A stretch of 38,754 bases of DNA from JAMQPK01 sp035937795. Its GTDB lineage: Bacteria; Acidobacteriota; Vicinamibacteria; Vicinamibacterales; JAMQPK01. The position numbers and the translations under genes are program-made. The first letter of the stretch is position 1, and each line of letters opens with the position of its first letter. Where the stretch lies: assembly GCA_035937795.1 (NCBI GenBank), contig DASZHO010000032.1:1-38754 (forward strand). Direction: 5' to 3'. Below, in pieces: positions 30,809 to 38,754 of this stretch. The notes below the pieces were generated by a model. It did not search any database. It worked only from the letters and a program-made list of their open reading frames with translations, and had not been told where the DNA came from.

Positions 30809-31657
30809 GGAAGCCTCCTGGTCAATCGAGGTAACGCACGGAGTGAGTGCCAGCGGGTGCTCAGCAACGTGCAGTCATGCCAGAGACACGGGCAGCGTGC
30901 AAGCTGGAATTTCCGATTTGACGTCCAATCTCGGCGCCACTCTACACCTGGTCATTCGGTACTCGGGACAAGATTCTCTGTCGCACCGGTCCCACCGTGA
31001 TGAGACCCCCAACGCCAAGGGGAGCACGTCGCGCAAGCGCAGGACATCCATCCCGCATCGCAGCAAAACCGGACGAAGCCGCGCAAGCGTTCGATGTTCT
31101 TCTGTGCAGTTTCAACTACTTAGATGTTGTGACCGGGGCGGGGATTGGGCCCGAACGCCTCCCATCCCGTCAATAACTTACAGGAAATCGGATGCTCTGA
31201 ATCCTTTAAATTCTCTCAAAACCGCGGGAGCACACACATATGACACACACGAACCGACCCGCGTGGAACACCGAATAAACCCTGGCAAATTAACCTGGCG
31301 TGCAAATGGATCTCTATCGCTTTTCCGACGGATCAGGCCGCGAGGGATTTTGGCATCCAGAGGCGCGCGAGTCGGTCCGGCAGATGGTGCAAGAGATCCG
31401 CTTGACACCTCTGGAGAACGTCCTCGCCATAGATGTGAAGGGGAACGTGGCGGCGATACTGGCCTCGGCCAGCCAGACGAGGACTGCCGTGTCTACTCGC
31501 TTTGGTTGTGAGGGCTCGCAACCGCCAATACCGACCGCTGTCTACGCGGTTTCCATTTGAGCGGCTCCGCTCGTTGGCCATCTGACGATCTCCTTCCTCC
31601 TTCGGAGAAAGCACTTACGAAGAACACAGCGGCCGACCCGTATCAAAAATCGAGCCG
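30809..31657. other. Long interval without a supported gene
   Basis: About 850 bp between the lipoprotein genes. Several frames are open for 60-90 codons on both strands (for instance 31300-31560 on the top strand and 31333-31614 on the bottom), but none has a ribosome binding site or recognisable protein pattern, and they overlap one another. The end near 30809-30830 holds the ribosome binding site and probably the promoter of the leftward lipoprotein operon. AT-richer stretches near 31180-31290 could hold promoters. I see no inverted repeats typical of an insertion sequence. Confidence 0.5.
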
Positions 31658-32326
31658 CTAAGGCATCACTTCAACGGAAACTCTGTAGAATTCCTTAACA
31701 CAATGGAGCATCGCCGGCTGCCTGTTCAGATGCACGGCATGATATTTGTCGCCTTCGCGTCCCTCTATTAGCCAGTCTTCGGCATCGTTCACGAAATCCG
31801 TCGCTGTGGTGTTTGTTGGCACATTCCAGAAATCCATCCCTGTCAGCGCTGCTTTAAGGGCCAGCCAGTCGGTTTCTGCGGCAATCCTTTCACTACGTTT
31901 CGATGTTACAAAAGGCGCGTCATCGGCGCCTCCACCGCTCAATCGGATCGCGAATACTCGAACCACGTCTTTCTGTCGGACAACGCGAACAACTAATGGA
32001 CTTGGCCGGAGGGGTTGAAGCTCCGTGAGGCGGTACGCCTCAGGCTCCGTAGGGGTTCCACACGACAGCGATGGCTCGTTCGCTGTCTTAAGAATCCTGG
32101 AGTAAATGGATCCCAGCGAGCCATCCGTGCCGATAACTCCACGACCCGGAAAAAAGAAGTCCTCACTCAATCGATTTGGGCAGCTCTCACGAACTGGCTG
32201 AAAGAAGATCTTGTCGGAGATCTTCTCGGGAGAACCCCCGCAAGCGCTCAGAACAACGGCAATGAGTACGCATTCTGAGGCAACTGCTTGGCCGCCTCTG
32301 AGCGCAAAACAAGGCGATTTGCTCAT
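31658..32326 (-). CDS. Hypothetical lipoprotein downstream of the giant repeat protein
   Basis: A 222-residue protein with a lipoprotein signal (ASECVLIAVVLSACGGSPEK, lipobox LSAC), so it is anchored at a membrane and faces the periplasm. The mature part has several Cys (VRESCPNRL, PSLSCGTPTEP, PAMLHCVKEF) and the segment LVVRVVRQKDVVRVFAIRLS, then MDFWNVPTNTTATDF. No family is recognised. ATG 32326 lies four bases after the TGA of the giant repeat gene and GGTGA upstream can serve as ribosome binding site; the start at 32344 would lie inside that gene. The tight spacing shows that the two are made together, so it may partner or neutralise that protein. Confidence 0.72.
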   Translation of the reverse strand: MSKSPCFALRGGQAVASECVLIAVVLSACGGSPEKISDKIFFQPVRESCPNRLSEDFFFPGRGVIGTDGSLGSIYSRILKTANEPSLSCGTPTEPEAYRLTELQPLRPSPLVVRVVRQKDVVRVFAIRLSGGGADDAPFVTSKRSERIAAETDWLALKAALTGMDFWNVPTNTTATDFVNDAEDWLIEGREGDKYHAVHLNRQPAMLHCVKEFYRVSVEVMP

Positions 32327-32330
32327 GTCG

Positions 32331-35300
32331 TCACCACGGTGCATCTGGTAAGCGAACCCAGGCGCCGGTTAAAATGTTATATTCCCAGACGTTGTTCTTT
32401 GAAAGCGGCCCCGCATATTTCACAAAATTAACGACAGAGTTAGGCGGCGTTGCAGCGATGTACCACCACAGGCCGTTGGGAATCTCGTCCGCGACCCTTA
32501 AATCACTTCCGCCAACGTCGAAGTATTCGGCCTGACGTTGATAACCCGACGGCCGGTCGACGCCCACGTAGGATCCAGGATGGGTATGAAAAAGGCTTTC
32601 GGTACTCCCAAATGGTGCGCAAAGTTCGAACGTAGGACTCAAGTCTATATGCGTGCCCGTACCAGATACGAAGCGGCCCCAGGTATATCTGGCAATGCCA
32701 TCCCGGCAGATTCTGCCACCCCACTCGATGCCATTACCTACGGAGATCGGATAGATGAAATTAAGCGCCGCGAAGACGGCGGTCTCCGGCGACTCAAACA
32801 CACCGAACTCCGGGGTCGCTTGTTTCTGTGGATTGCCAGCGATCCCTTGAAAGGCAAAAGTTGACTCGTTCAGCGGCACACCGAATTGCGCAGTCAACCC
32901 GTCGTTCGACAACCCCACCCAGACACCCAATGCAATCTGCGACGGGTTGAAAACCGGAAGCGAACCTAGAGGCGACAACACTCCGTCTACGATGGTGCTC
33001 AGAGTGCCGTCGTAGTCCTGCACGGCAACATCTCCGCCGAAAAGCGTCGTAATCGCGGTTGCGCTTGTATTCACAGTCCAGAGTGTGCTCAGTGTTGTGG
33101 TGTCTACAGCTTCGACGCCGAAATCACGTTGAAGGATCGCCGTGTTATTGTCGCCCACCAACGTCACCGGCCAGTCCCACGACTGATATCCCGGCTGCTC
33201 CTGAAGTGTACGAGTAGTGACACTCTCGCCCGCTATCTGAGCGGCCTGTTGAGTTGTCGCATCATCACCGTAATGGAAACAGTAGTGATCATATTGGGAA
33301 CCGTCGTCGCATGCAGGGTTTCCGCCAATCTGCCAATTCGAGTCTTTGATCCATTCTCTTCGATACGCAGTCCAGTTCGCGAGGATGCCGGTTTCGTCAG
33401 CGGCTAGCTCTCCGATCAGACCGAGCCCCTCAAAGCGATACACGGCTCCCGGATCATCTGGCCCGGAGGTGGATTTCGTAAATAAGGTCTGCGACGTCGA
33501 GGCCGCAGTGCTATCGACGCGAACTAACTCCAGCGTTTCCGCGGTGGCGAAGCTGCCGGATCCGCTGGCGAGATGGTACTCCCGCGGTCCAGGACTAAAG
33601 AGAATTCTCGGAGGCGGCGGAAGCGAGTGCCACTCGTCGTTGATGTGATCCACCGCGACGTACACTGCGCCATCGACGCCCACGACTGGGGATGTCACTC
33701 GAGCGGCATAGTCATAGGCGACCGGCCCGCTCAACCCAGTAAAGCGATGCGTGGATGACGGGAGCGGCAGTCGAAATTTCAGTGCCCCCGTCACACCGTC
33801 TAACGCGACTAAGAATGCCGCCTGGTTGAGTTGACCGGTAGGACTTCGTGAACCGCTCACAGACTCGGTCAGGTAAACCGTGCCATCCGGCCCCTGCGCC
33901 ACGCCTGATCCACCCTCGGCCCAAATGGAGCCTGCCGACTCGTATCGCCACGGCAAAGCGGAGGAGGAATCGCCCAGCCGGACGACTGCTGACGTTGGCG
34001 CCGAAGAGGAGGTGTACTCAACCGCCACTAATCCGCCGAACGCGTCACCAAACACGGGTTGGCCCGGCATGCTCGCGGTCCACACTTGCGAGCCGTCAAA
34101 CCGTGTGGCGCGCACATTCGTCGCGCCGGTGCTATCCAGACTGACGTCGAAGACGTCTGGGCCGTCGTCGTCCACGCGATGGGCATAAATCGGTAGCTCT
34201 GAGATCGAGCCTGGGATCGGCGCGACGGTCCACTGCACCAGCTCTGTCGCTGACGGCCCGCTCGCCAGGACAGTGACCAGCGCTTGGGCAGAGACGCCGC
34301 CTCCCGTCGCGGTAATGGTCGCCGTGCCGGCTGCTTGGCCGGCAATAGTGATCTTGGGAGTCTGGGAAATGGAGACAATCGATGGATTACTCGAGTTCCA
34401 TGTCACGTCGGAAGCCACCACGCCGGACTCGGTGGTCGCGGTCACGGTCCCCGATTGTCCGATGAACAACGTCCGCGTCGTCGGGGAGATGGCCAGCGTG
34501 GCCGAGTTCGTGCTGCGCGTCACACGACGTCCAGCGGACGCACTGGTACCCGCCATATTGAGGGCACTCACGATCACCGCATTCAGGCCTGGTCGGAGCG
34601 CGATCGTGCAATTGACGGCACCGCTCACGACCGTCGCCGGCACGCCGTTGCACGTGGCGGAAGCGATCGGCGAGAGCGAAGCGGTGACCTGGGCGGTCGC
34701 GACGACGTCGGAGGCCATGGTCACCACTCGATCGTCGGGCGCGCTCAGGACGACTGCTGGAGGCGTTCGATCAATGTTGAGGGTGACGCTGGTCGTCGCC
34801 TGGTTTCCGAAGACATCCGTTGCGGTGCCTGACACCACTTGACCGGCGCCATCTTGCAAGACAGCCACTGGTGAGGGACACGTTTGGACACCGGAGGGAT
34901 CGTCACAGGTGAACGACACGGTGACGGCGGTGTTGTTCCACCCAGCGGCGTTCGGGCTCGGGGATACCATGGCGATCAGGAAGGGGGGCGTGGTGTCCAC
35001 AGTGTAACTCTCGACCATGATGGCGCTCGGCGACCATCCATTTTCGAACGCCACCGCTCGTATCATCGTGGTCGTTCCCAGCGCAATCGGCGCCTGGTAG
35101 AGCTGCGAGTCGCTCGTGGGGCTTGAACCGTCGGTCGTATAGTAAATAAGGGTTCCGACGGCCGCTTGCAAGCTCACGGCATGCCCGGGTCCATAGGTGC
35201 CCCCACGTAAATCCGCAATCGGGGTGCCGAGCGTACCTTGATCGGCACCGGAGGCATTCACGGTGATTGCGATCGGCGGGGACGTCGTGACGTGTCCGCT

Positions 35301-37532
35301 GTTATCGGTGACCTGTGCCGTGAGGATATGGGCACCCACGGAGGGCGAATTCCACGTGATTTCGTAGGCGAGATTGATCGCGGTGCCGACGAGCATCGTG
35401 CCATCGAAAAAATCTACGCGCGTAATCGTGCCGTCGATCACCGTCACGTTTGCGTCGAGACGCAGGCTCGCGGGAGCGACAAACATAGTGCCCGGAAATG
35501 GATTCGTCACCGACACCGAAACCGTGGGGAGCGTGGACGAGGCCATAATCGTCGCGCTCGTGGCCAGGCGCGCAACGCCGTTGTTCGCGAAGAATCGCAA
35601 CTCGTAGCTGCCTGCCCCAGGCGGCACCGTGAAGGTCAGATCCGCCGAGGTCACGCCCGCGACGGGGGGCGTCGTGGCCCCATTGAGATACATCCACGAC
35701 AGCACCGTCGACGCGGGGGCGCCGGTCTGCGCCAGCCCAATCCAGTCGGTCGCGTTCGCAGGTCCACCCGCGACGTGCACGCTGAGACTGGCACTGGGAG
35801 CGACCGAGACAGAGGCCGGCGGCAGCACAGTGTTGACCGTGATCTGCGCTGTGGGCGGCGTAACGGTCACCGCCGAACTCGTCGTGAGTACGTCGAAGGT
35901 GTTGTTCCCGAGGAATCGGAATTCATACAGACCGGCCGTCGTCGGCATCGTAAAGGTTAACGTCGCCGCGGCCAGACCGGCTTGGGGCGCGACTGTCGTG
36001 CCACTCATGTACCGCCAGTCGAGGAAACTGGGGGTCGGAGCCCCGCTCAGATACAGCGCGACCCAATCGGTGGCATTCGCCGGACCGCTGGAGACGCTGA
36101 CGACCGCGGTCGAGCCGGCGGCGACGGTGACGTCCAGGGGCGGGACGACGCCATTGACCGCCAGCTGCGCGGTGGAGGCGCTGACCACCAGGGTCGTGCT
36201 CGTCGCGAGACGGGAGAACCCATTCGCGGCAAAGAAGCGGAATTCATAGCTGCCTGGCGAGGCGGGCGCGTGAAACATCAACATCGATGTCGCTGATCCC
36301 ATCGCCGGCGGCGACGTGGTCCCATTGAGATACTGCCAAGACAGAAAGACGCCGTCGGGGGCGCCCGACGCATAGAAGGCGACCCAATCTCCGGCATTGC
36401 CGGGCCCGCCGTCGACCTCGACCGTGACCAGGGTCTCTGCGGCCGCCGCCGCCGCCGTCGGTGGGTTGATGCCATTTACGATCACGGTTGCGGAAGAGGT
36501 GGCCACGGTCACCGGAGCACTGGTCGTCAGACGGTCGACACTGTTGTTCGCAAACAATCGGAACTCATACGGGCCGGGGATCACCGGCATCGTGAAGGTC
36601 ACGGTCGCATTCGGCAGACCGGCGGCGGGCGGGACCGTCGCATTATTCAAATAGCGCCAGTCGACAAAGCCGGTATTCGGCGCGTCGCGAAGCGAGAGCG
36701 CCACCCAATCGGTGGCGTTCGCCGGGCCGCTCGAGACGCTCACGACGGCCGTCGCACCGGCGGCGACGGTCACGGCGCTGGGGGGAGCGACGCCGTTCAC
36801 CGCCAGCTGCGCGGTCGAGGCGCTCACGACCAGCGTCGTGCTCGTCGCGAGGCGGGAGAACCCGTTCGCGGCAAAGAAGCGGAATTCGTAGCTGCCTGGC
36901 GAGCTGGGCGATTGAAACATCAACGTCGACGTCACGAATCCCGTCGCCGGCGGCGACGTCGTGCCGTTGAGATAGTGCCAAGACAGCGAGGCACCATCCG
37001 CGGCACCGGCCGCATAGAAGCCGACCCAGTCCCCGGCGATGCCAGGGCCGTTGTTGACCTGGACGGTGACCATGGTGCCCGCCGCCGCCGGCGCCGCGGT
37101 CGGCGGGTCGAGGCCATTCACGGTCAGGGTCGCCGAAGAGGCGACCACCGTCACAGGGGCGCTGGTCGCCAGTCGGTGGAACCCGTTGTTCGCAAACACT
37201 CGCCACTCGTACGTGCCTGGCGTGACCGGCATCGCGAAGGTTACGGTCGCGTTCGTCAAGCCAACCGCGGGCGGTGCCGTCGCGTTGTTGAAATAGCGCC
37301 AGTCCGAGTACGCGCCATCGGCCGCACCCATCGGATAGAACGCGATCCAATCGGTGGTCGACCCAGGGCTGTTGGTGATCGACACGGCCACCGTTGATCC
37401 AGCCGTCACAGTGATGCCGGCGGGAGCCGCGCTTCCGTTGAGGGCGATCTGCACTTGAGCAGAGACACGTGTGGGAATCAGGGCCACTGCGGCAAGCAGC
37501 AGAAGCGCAACCCTCGAACGGCCATTCATCAT
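32331..37532 (-). CDS. Giant secreted multidomain repeat protein with JAB/DUF4329-like C-terminus
   Basis: A protein of 1733 residues. A signal peptide (RVALLLLAAVALIPTRVSAQ) is followed by six 107-residue Ig-like repeats (27-668), an Ig-like domain (TVIDGTITRVDFFDGTMLVG), a chitobiase-C-terminal-like module (YYTTDGSSPTSDSQLY), an Ig-like domain with CDDPSGVQTC, a Big_2 domain (TWNSSNPSIVSISQTPKITI), a long region resembling a PQQ-type propeller (AQGPDGTVYLTES, PVVGVDGAVYVAVD), and a last about 150 residues. This last part has Glu1603 (GIEWGG), His1649 and His1651 (LFHTHPGSY) and GSDLRVAD, the pattern of a JAB metallopeptidase-like DUF4329 domain known at the ends of polymorphic toxins. ATG 37532 has AGGAG five bases upstream. 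The protein is most likely cell-surface or exported; target and activity are unknown. Confidence 0.85.
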   Translation of the reverse strand: MMNGRSRVALLLLAAVALIPTRVSAQVQIALNGSAAPAGITVTAGSTVAVSITNSPGSTTDWIAFYPMGAADGAYSDWRYFNNATAPPAVGLTNATVTFAMPVTPGTYEWRVFANNGFHRLATSAPVTVVASSATLTVNGLDPPTAAPAAAGTMVTVQVNNGPGIAGDWVGFYAAGAADGASLSWHYLNGTTSPPATGFVTSTLMFQSPSSPGSYEFRFFAANGFSRLATSTTLVVSASTAQLAVNGVAPPSAVTVAAGATAVVSVSSGPANATDWVALSLRDAPNTGFVDWRYLNNATVPPAAGLPNATVTFTMPVIPGPYEFRLFANNSVDRLTTSAPVTVATSSATVIVNGINPPTAAAAAAETLVTVEVDGGPGNAGDWVAFYASGAPDGVFLSWQYLNGTTSPPAMGSATSMLMFHAPASPGSYEFRFFAANGFSRLATSTTLVVSASTAQLAVNGVVPPLDVTVAAGSTAVVSVSSGPANATDWVALYLSGAPTPSFLDWRYMSGTTVAPQAGLAAATLTFTMPTTAGLYEFRFLGNNTFDVLTTSSAVTVTPPTAQITVNTVLPPASVSVAPSASLSVHVAGGPANATDWIGLAQTGAPASTVLSWMYLNGATTPPVAGVTSADLTFTVPPGAGSYELRFFANNGVARLATSATIMASSTLPTVSVSVTNPFPGTMFVAPASLRLDANVTVIDGTITRVDFFDGTMLVGTAINLAYEITWNSPSVGAHILTAQVTDNSGHVTTSPPIAITVNASGADQGTLGTPIADLRGGTYGPGHAVSLQAAVGTLIYYTTDGSSPTSDSQLYQAPIALGTTTMIRAVAFENGWSPSAIMVESYTVDTTPPFLIAMVSPSPNAAGWNNTAVTVSFTCDDPSGVQTCPSPVAVLQDGAGQVVSGTATDVFGNQATTSVTLNIDRTPPAVVLSAPDDRVVTMASDVVATAQVTASLSPIASATCNGVPATVVSGAVNCTIALRPGLNAVIVSALNMAGTSASAGRRVTRSTNSATLAISPTTRTLFIGQSGTVTATTESGVVASDVTWNSSNPSIVSISQTPKITIAGQAAGTATITATGGGVSAQALVTVLASGPSATELVQWTVAPIPGSISELPIYAHRVDDDGPDVFDVSLDSTGATNVRATRFDGSQVWTASMPGQPVFGDAFGGLVAVEYTSSSAPTSAVVRLGDSSSALPWRYESAGSIWAEGGSGVAQGPDGTVYLTESVSGSRSPTGQLNQAAFLVALDGVTGALKFRLPLPSSTHRFTGLSGPVAYDYAARVTSPVVGVDGAVYVAVDHINDEWHSLPPPPRILFSPGPREYHLASGSGSFATAETLELVRVDSTAASTSQTLFTKSTSGPDDPGAVYRFEGLGLIGELAADETGILANWTAYRREWIKDSNWQIGGNPACDDGSQYDHYCFHYGDDATTQQAAQIAGESVTTRTLQEQPGYQSWDWPVTLVGDNNTAILQRDFGVEAVDTTTLSTLWTVNTSATAITTLFGGDVAVQDYDGTLSTIVDGVLSPLGSLPVFNPSQIALGVWVGLSNDGLTAQFGVPLNESTFAFQGIAGNPQKQATPEFGVFESPETAVFAALNFIYPISVGNGIEWGGRICRDGIARYTWGRFVSGTGTHIDLSPTFELCAPFGSTESLFHTHPGSYVGVDRPSGYQRQAEYFDVGGSDLRVADEIPNGLWWYIAATPPNSVVNFVKYAGPLSKNNVWEYNILTGAWVRLPDAPW
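35529..37454 (-). repeat. Six tandem 321-bp units coding 107-residue Ig-like repeats
   Basis: Six units of exactly 107 codons without a gap. The consensus is DWVAFYxxGAxDG, SWxYLNGTTSPP and SYEFRFFANNGFSRLATS. Units 2 and 4 share an identical end running into units 3 and 5, whose beginnings are also alike, so a two-unit block appears to have been duplicated. Units 1 and 3 share their own variant (DWRYxNNAT, TSAPVTV). Unit 6 is the most diverged. Confidence 0.9.
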
Positions 37533-37674
37533 CCGAACTCCTGTCATCTGACGCGGTTCTCGGCGTGCAACGGAAGGTGGACCACACAGAGAGTGCTGAC
37601 GCCCGAAGAACCGAGCGACGGTCAGCAGTCGATGGTGAAAGAGGGAAGCGCGTGCTGAGGGCGAACCACCTGAC

Positions 37675-37702
37675 TCTACAGACCGGCCTGTAAAGGCGTC
37701 AA
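37675..37702 (-). promoter_or_regulatory. Candidate promoter and operator of the giant repeat protein gene
   Basis: Reading leftward: -35 TTGACG (37697-37702), a 16-bp spacer and -10 TGTAGA (37675-37680). The 16-bp near-palindrome TACAGACCGGCCTGTA (37677-37692) fills the spacer and overlaps the -10, with only one mismatched pair. A repressor there would block transcription. The leader to ATG 37532 is about 140 bases. Confidence 0.45.
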
Positions 37703-38754
37703 GCAGTGTTTGTCCTACCTCAAATCGCCGAGCGCGAAGTCAACAGCTTTCATGATCGTCAATTCAAGGGAGGGACATAGAAGGACTCGCGAGCACTCGC
37801 AGGGTGGGCCAGTTGCCGTTATGAGACGTTCCGGATCTCTCCGTGCGACGCGTCCCGGACTGGCTCATGACCGCAGTCCCGCGACTGTCGCCAGCCGCTC
37901 TCTCGCCTGTTGCAGCTTGTCTGATTGGGCCGCTTGATCCGCCGCCGCATTCTCTCCGCCCAGCCAGCGGCTCTCCGAGAAACTAGCGAGATCGAGATTC
38001 GGGGAGAGCCTTCTCAGCGCACCGCGGCTCGGCGACGAGCACGCAACCCGGCTCGGGCGGTCGTAGTCTGGAGCAAGGCGACGCACATCCACTCACCCAT
38101 CGTCTGAGCGCCGGCGAACGTACCGGGCGAGACGTGTCTCCCTTGTCGGTGACCCTGGCGTAGATGCATTTGGTTGCGGAGCCGACGATGCGACGAGGCT
38201 TCTGTTTTTGAGAGAGCGCACGCAGAGAACCTCGAACATCTTCTGGCGAGACAAGCGTTTTTCCTAACGAAAACGCGAGGTTTACCAGCAGAAACCCGAT
38301 CGCCGTAAGTCGCGGCGCTGCTGATGGTTGACGTAGGAAAACCTGGTTTACGTGCAGCACCCGATCCCGGGGTGGCGTGTCCCCCGTAAACTGCCGGTGC
38401 CGAAGGCACCGCCGCGACACGACGCGGCGCATAGCAACGCTGGCGCCATCCCCGCAGCGTGAAGCCGGTCGCGCGGGTCCACACTGACAGCGGCGGTTAC
38501 CTTGCTGGTAGTGCACGCACGCGAGAGCTATGCGCGCAAGGTCCTGCGGTCGCGTGCTCATCGACACGCACCCTGACAGACCGCCGCCCCAACCACAGAC
38601 GACGGTGCGGATTACGGCGACGGGCCGCGCGACCATACATACCAACAGCGTTGATGCGCGCCTGGCCAGACGGTTACACGCAGCGAGTGCAACGCGGCAG
38701 GTGCCTGGCAAATTCGGCAAGGGCTTCTGAAACGACTATCTTGGTTCCCTGGTT
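37703..38754. other. Terminal interval without a supported gene
   Basis: The last 1.05 kb holds long open frames on the bottom strand (37983-38720 and 38014-38484), but both are Arg- and Cys-rich, overlap each other in different frames, lack ribosome binding sites and resemble no family I know. They are most likely chance frames in GC-rich DNA. The stretch contains two short hairpins (38286-38323 and 38396-38410). A gene start may lie just beyond the window edge. Confidence 0.5.
38286..38323. other. Bulged inverted repeat in the non-coding end
   Basis: CAGCAG (38286-38291) pairs with CTGCTG (38318-38323) and CGCCG (38301-38305) with CGGCG (38313-38317). This makes an 11-bp stem with a 9-base bulge and a 7-base loop. 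A second hairpin, GGTGCC-GAA-GGCACC, lies at 38396-38410. Neither is followed by a T-run. Confidence 0.4.

Noticed and set aside
31300..31614. Small frames on both strands in the 31 kb gap
   Set aside because: They overlap each other, lack start signals and show no protein pattern.
37983..38720. 245-codon bottom-strand frame at the end of the window
   Set aside because: Cys- and Arg-rich, without ribosome binding site or family likeness, and another long frame covers the same bases; I do not call it a gene.
37983..38754. Possible transposase or group II intron remnant
   Set aside because: I looked for transposase motifs, terminal inverted repeats and a domain V-like sequence and found none.

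Overview
The window is GC-rich bacterial chromosome with tightly packed genes, many joined by 4-base ATGA or GTGA overlaps. Several features point to Acidobacteriota, most likely a Vicinamibacteria-type lineage: a PadR regulator coupled to a permease-prefix-domain protein, a TonB-dependent receptor with an N-terminal carboxypeptidase-regulatory domain, and secreted repeat proteins. This placement is an inference from gene content. I see no rRNA, tRNA, CRISPR array, prophage or intact insertion sequence.

Layout. 1-7.4 kb holds small units: an ECF sigma factor coupled to a membrane protein with a SecD-like domain (cut by the window edge), a two-gene ABC transporter, a PadR / permease-prefix pair behind a near-consensus promoter with an operator-like palindrome, two coupled secreted proteins, a TPR membrane protein and a four-helix membrane protein. 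7.4-14.3 kb is one leftward operon: a degenerate receiver protein, an AcvB/VirJ-type serine hydrolase, a TonB-dependent receptor, a full-length MprF (aminoacyl-phosphatidylglycerol synthase/flippase) and a second AcvB/VirJ-type hydrolase. It pairs synthesis and probable hydrolysis of aminoacylated phospholipid with an outer-membrane receptor.

14.4-26.9 kb is an aromatic amino acid catabolism locus read outward from a divergent promoter region near 20.5 kb. Leftward run an Lrp/AsnC regulator, an unknown protein, fumarylacetoacetase, a thiamine-diphosphate 2-oxoacid decarboxylase, a histidine kinase and a response regulator. Rightward run 4-hydroxyphenylpyruvate dioxygenase, homogentisate 1,2-dioxygenase, a haem-oxygenase-fold diiron-type protein, an indoleamine-2,3-dioxygenase-like haem protein and acetoacetyl-CoA synthetase. 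Together they take 4-hydroxyphenylpyruvate through homogentisate to fumarate and acetoacetate, and activate the acetoacetate to its CoA ester. No maleylacetoacetate isomerase is present. Two arrays of a 7-bp CGACTnn repeat sit between genes of the rightward operon.

26.9-32.3 kb holds a large polytopic membrane protein, an Hsp20 gene broken by a one-base frameshift, a small unknown gene, a cupin, a lipoprotein that looks shortened, a stretch with no convincing gene, and a second lipoprotein. 32.3-37.5 kb is one 1733-codon secreted protein with six exact 107-residue Ig-like repeats, further Ig-like and chitobiase-type domains, a propeller-like region and a C-terminal JAB/DUF4329-like domain; the lipoprotein gene follows it four bases after its stop. 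The last 1.1 kb has no gene I can support.

A recurring pattern is a -10 element only 6-8 bases upstream of the start codon, which suggests frequent leaderless transcripts.
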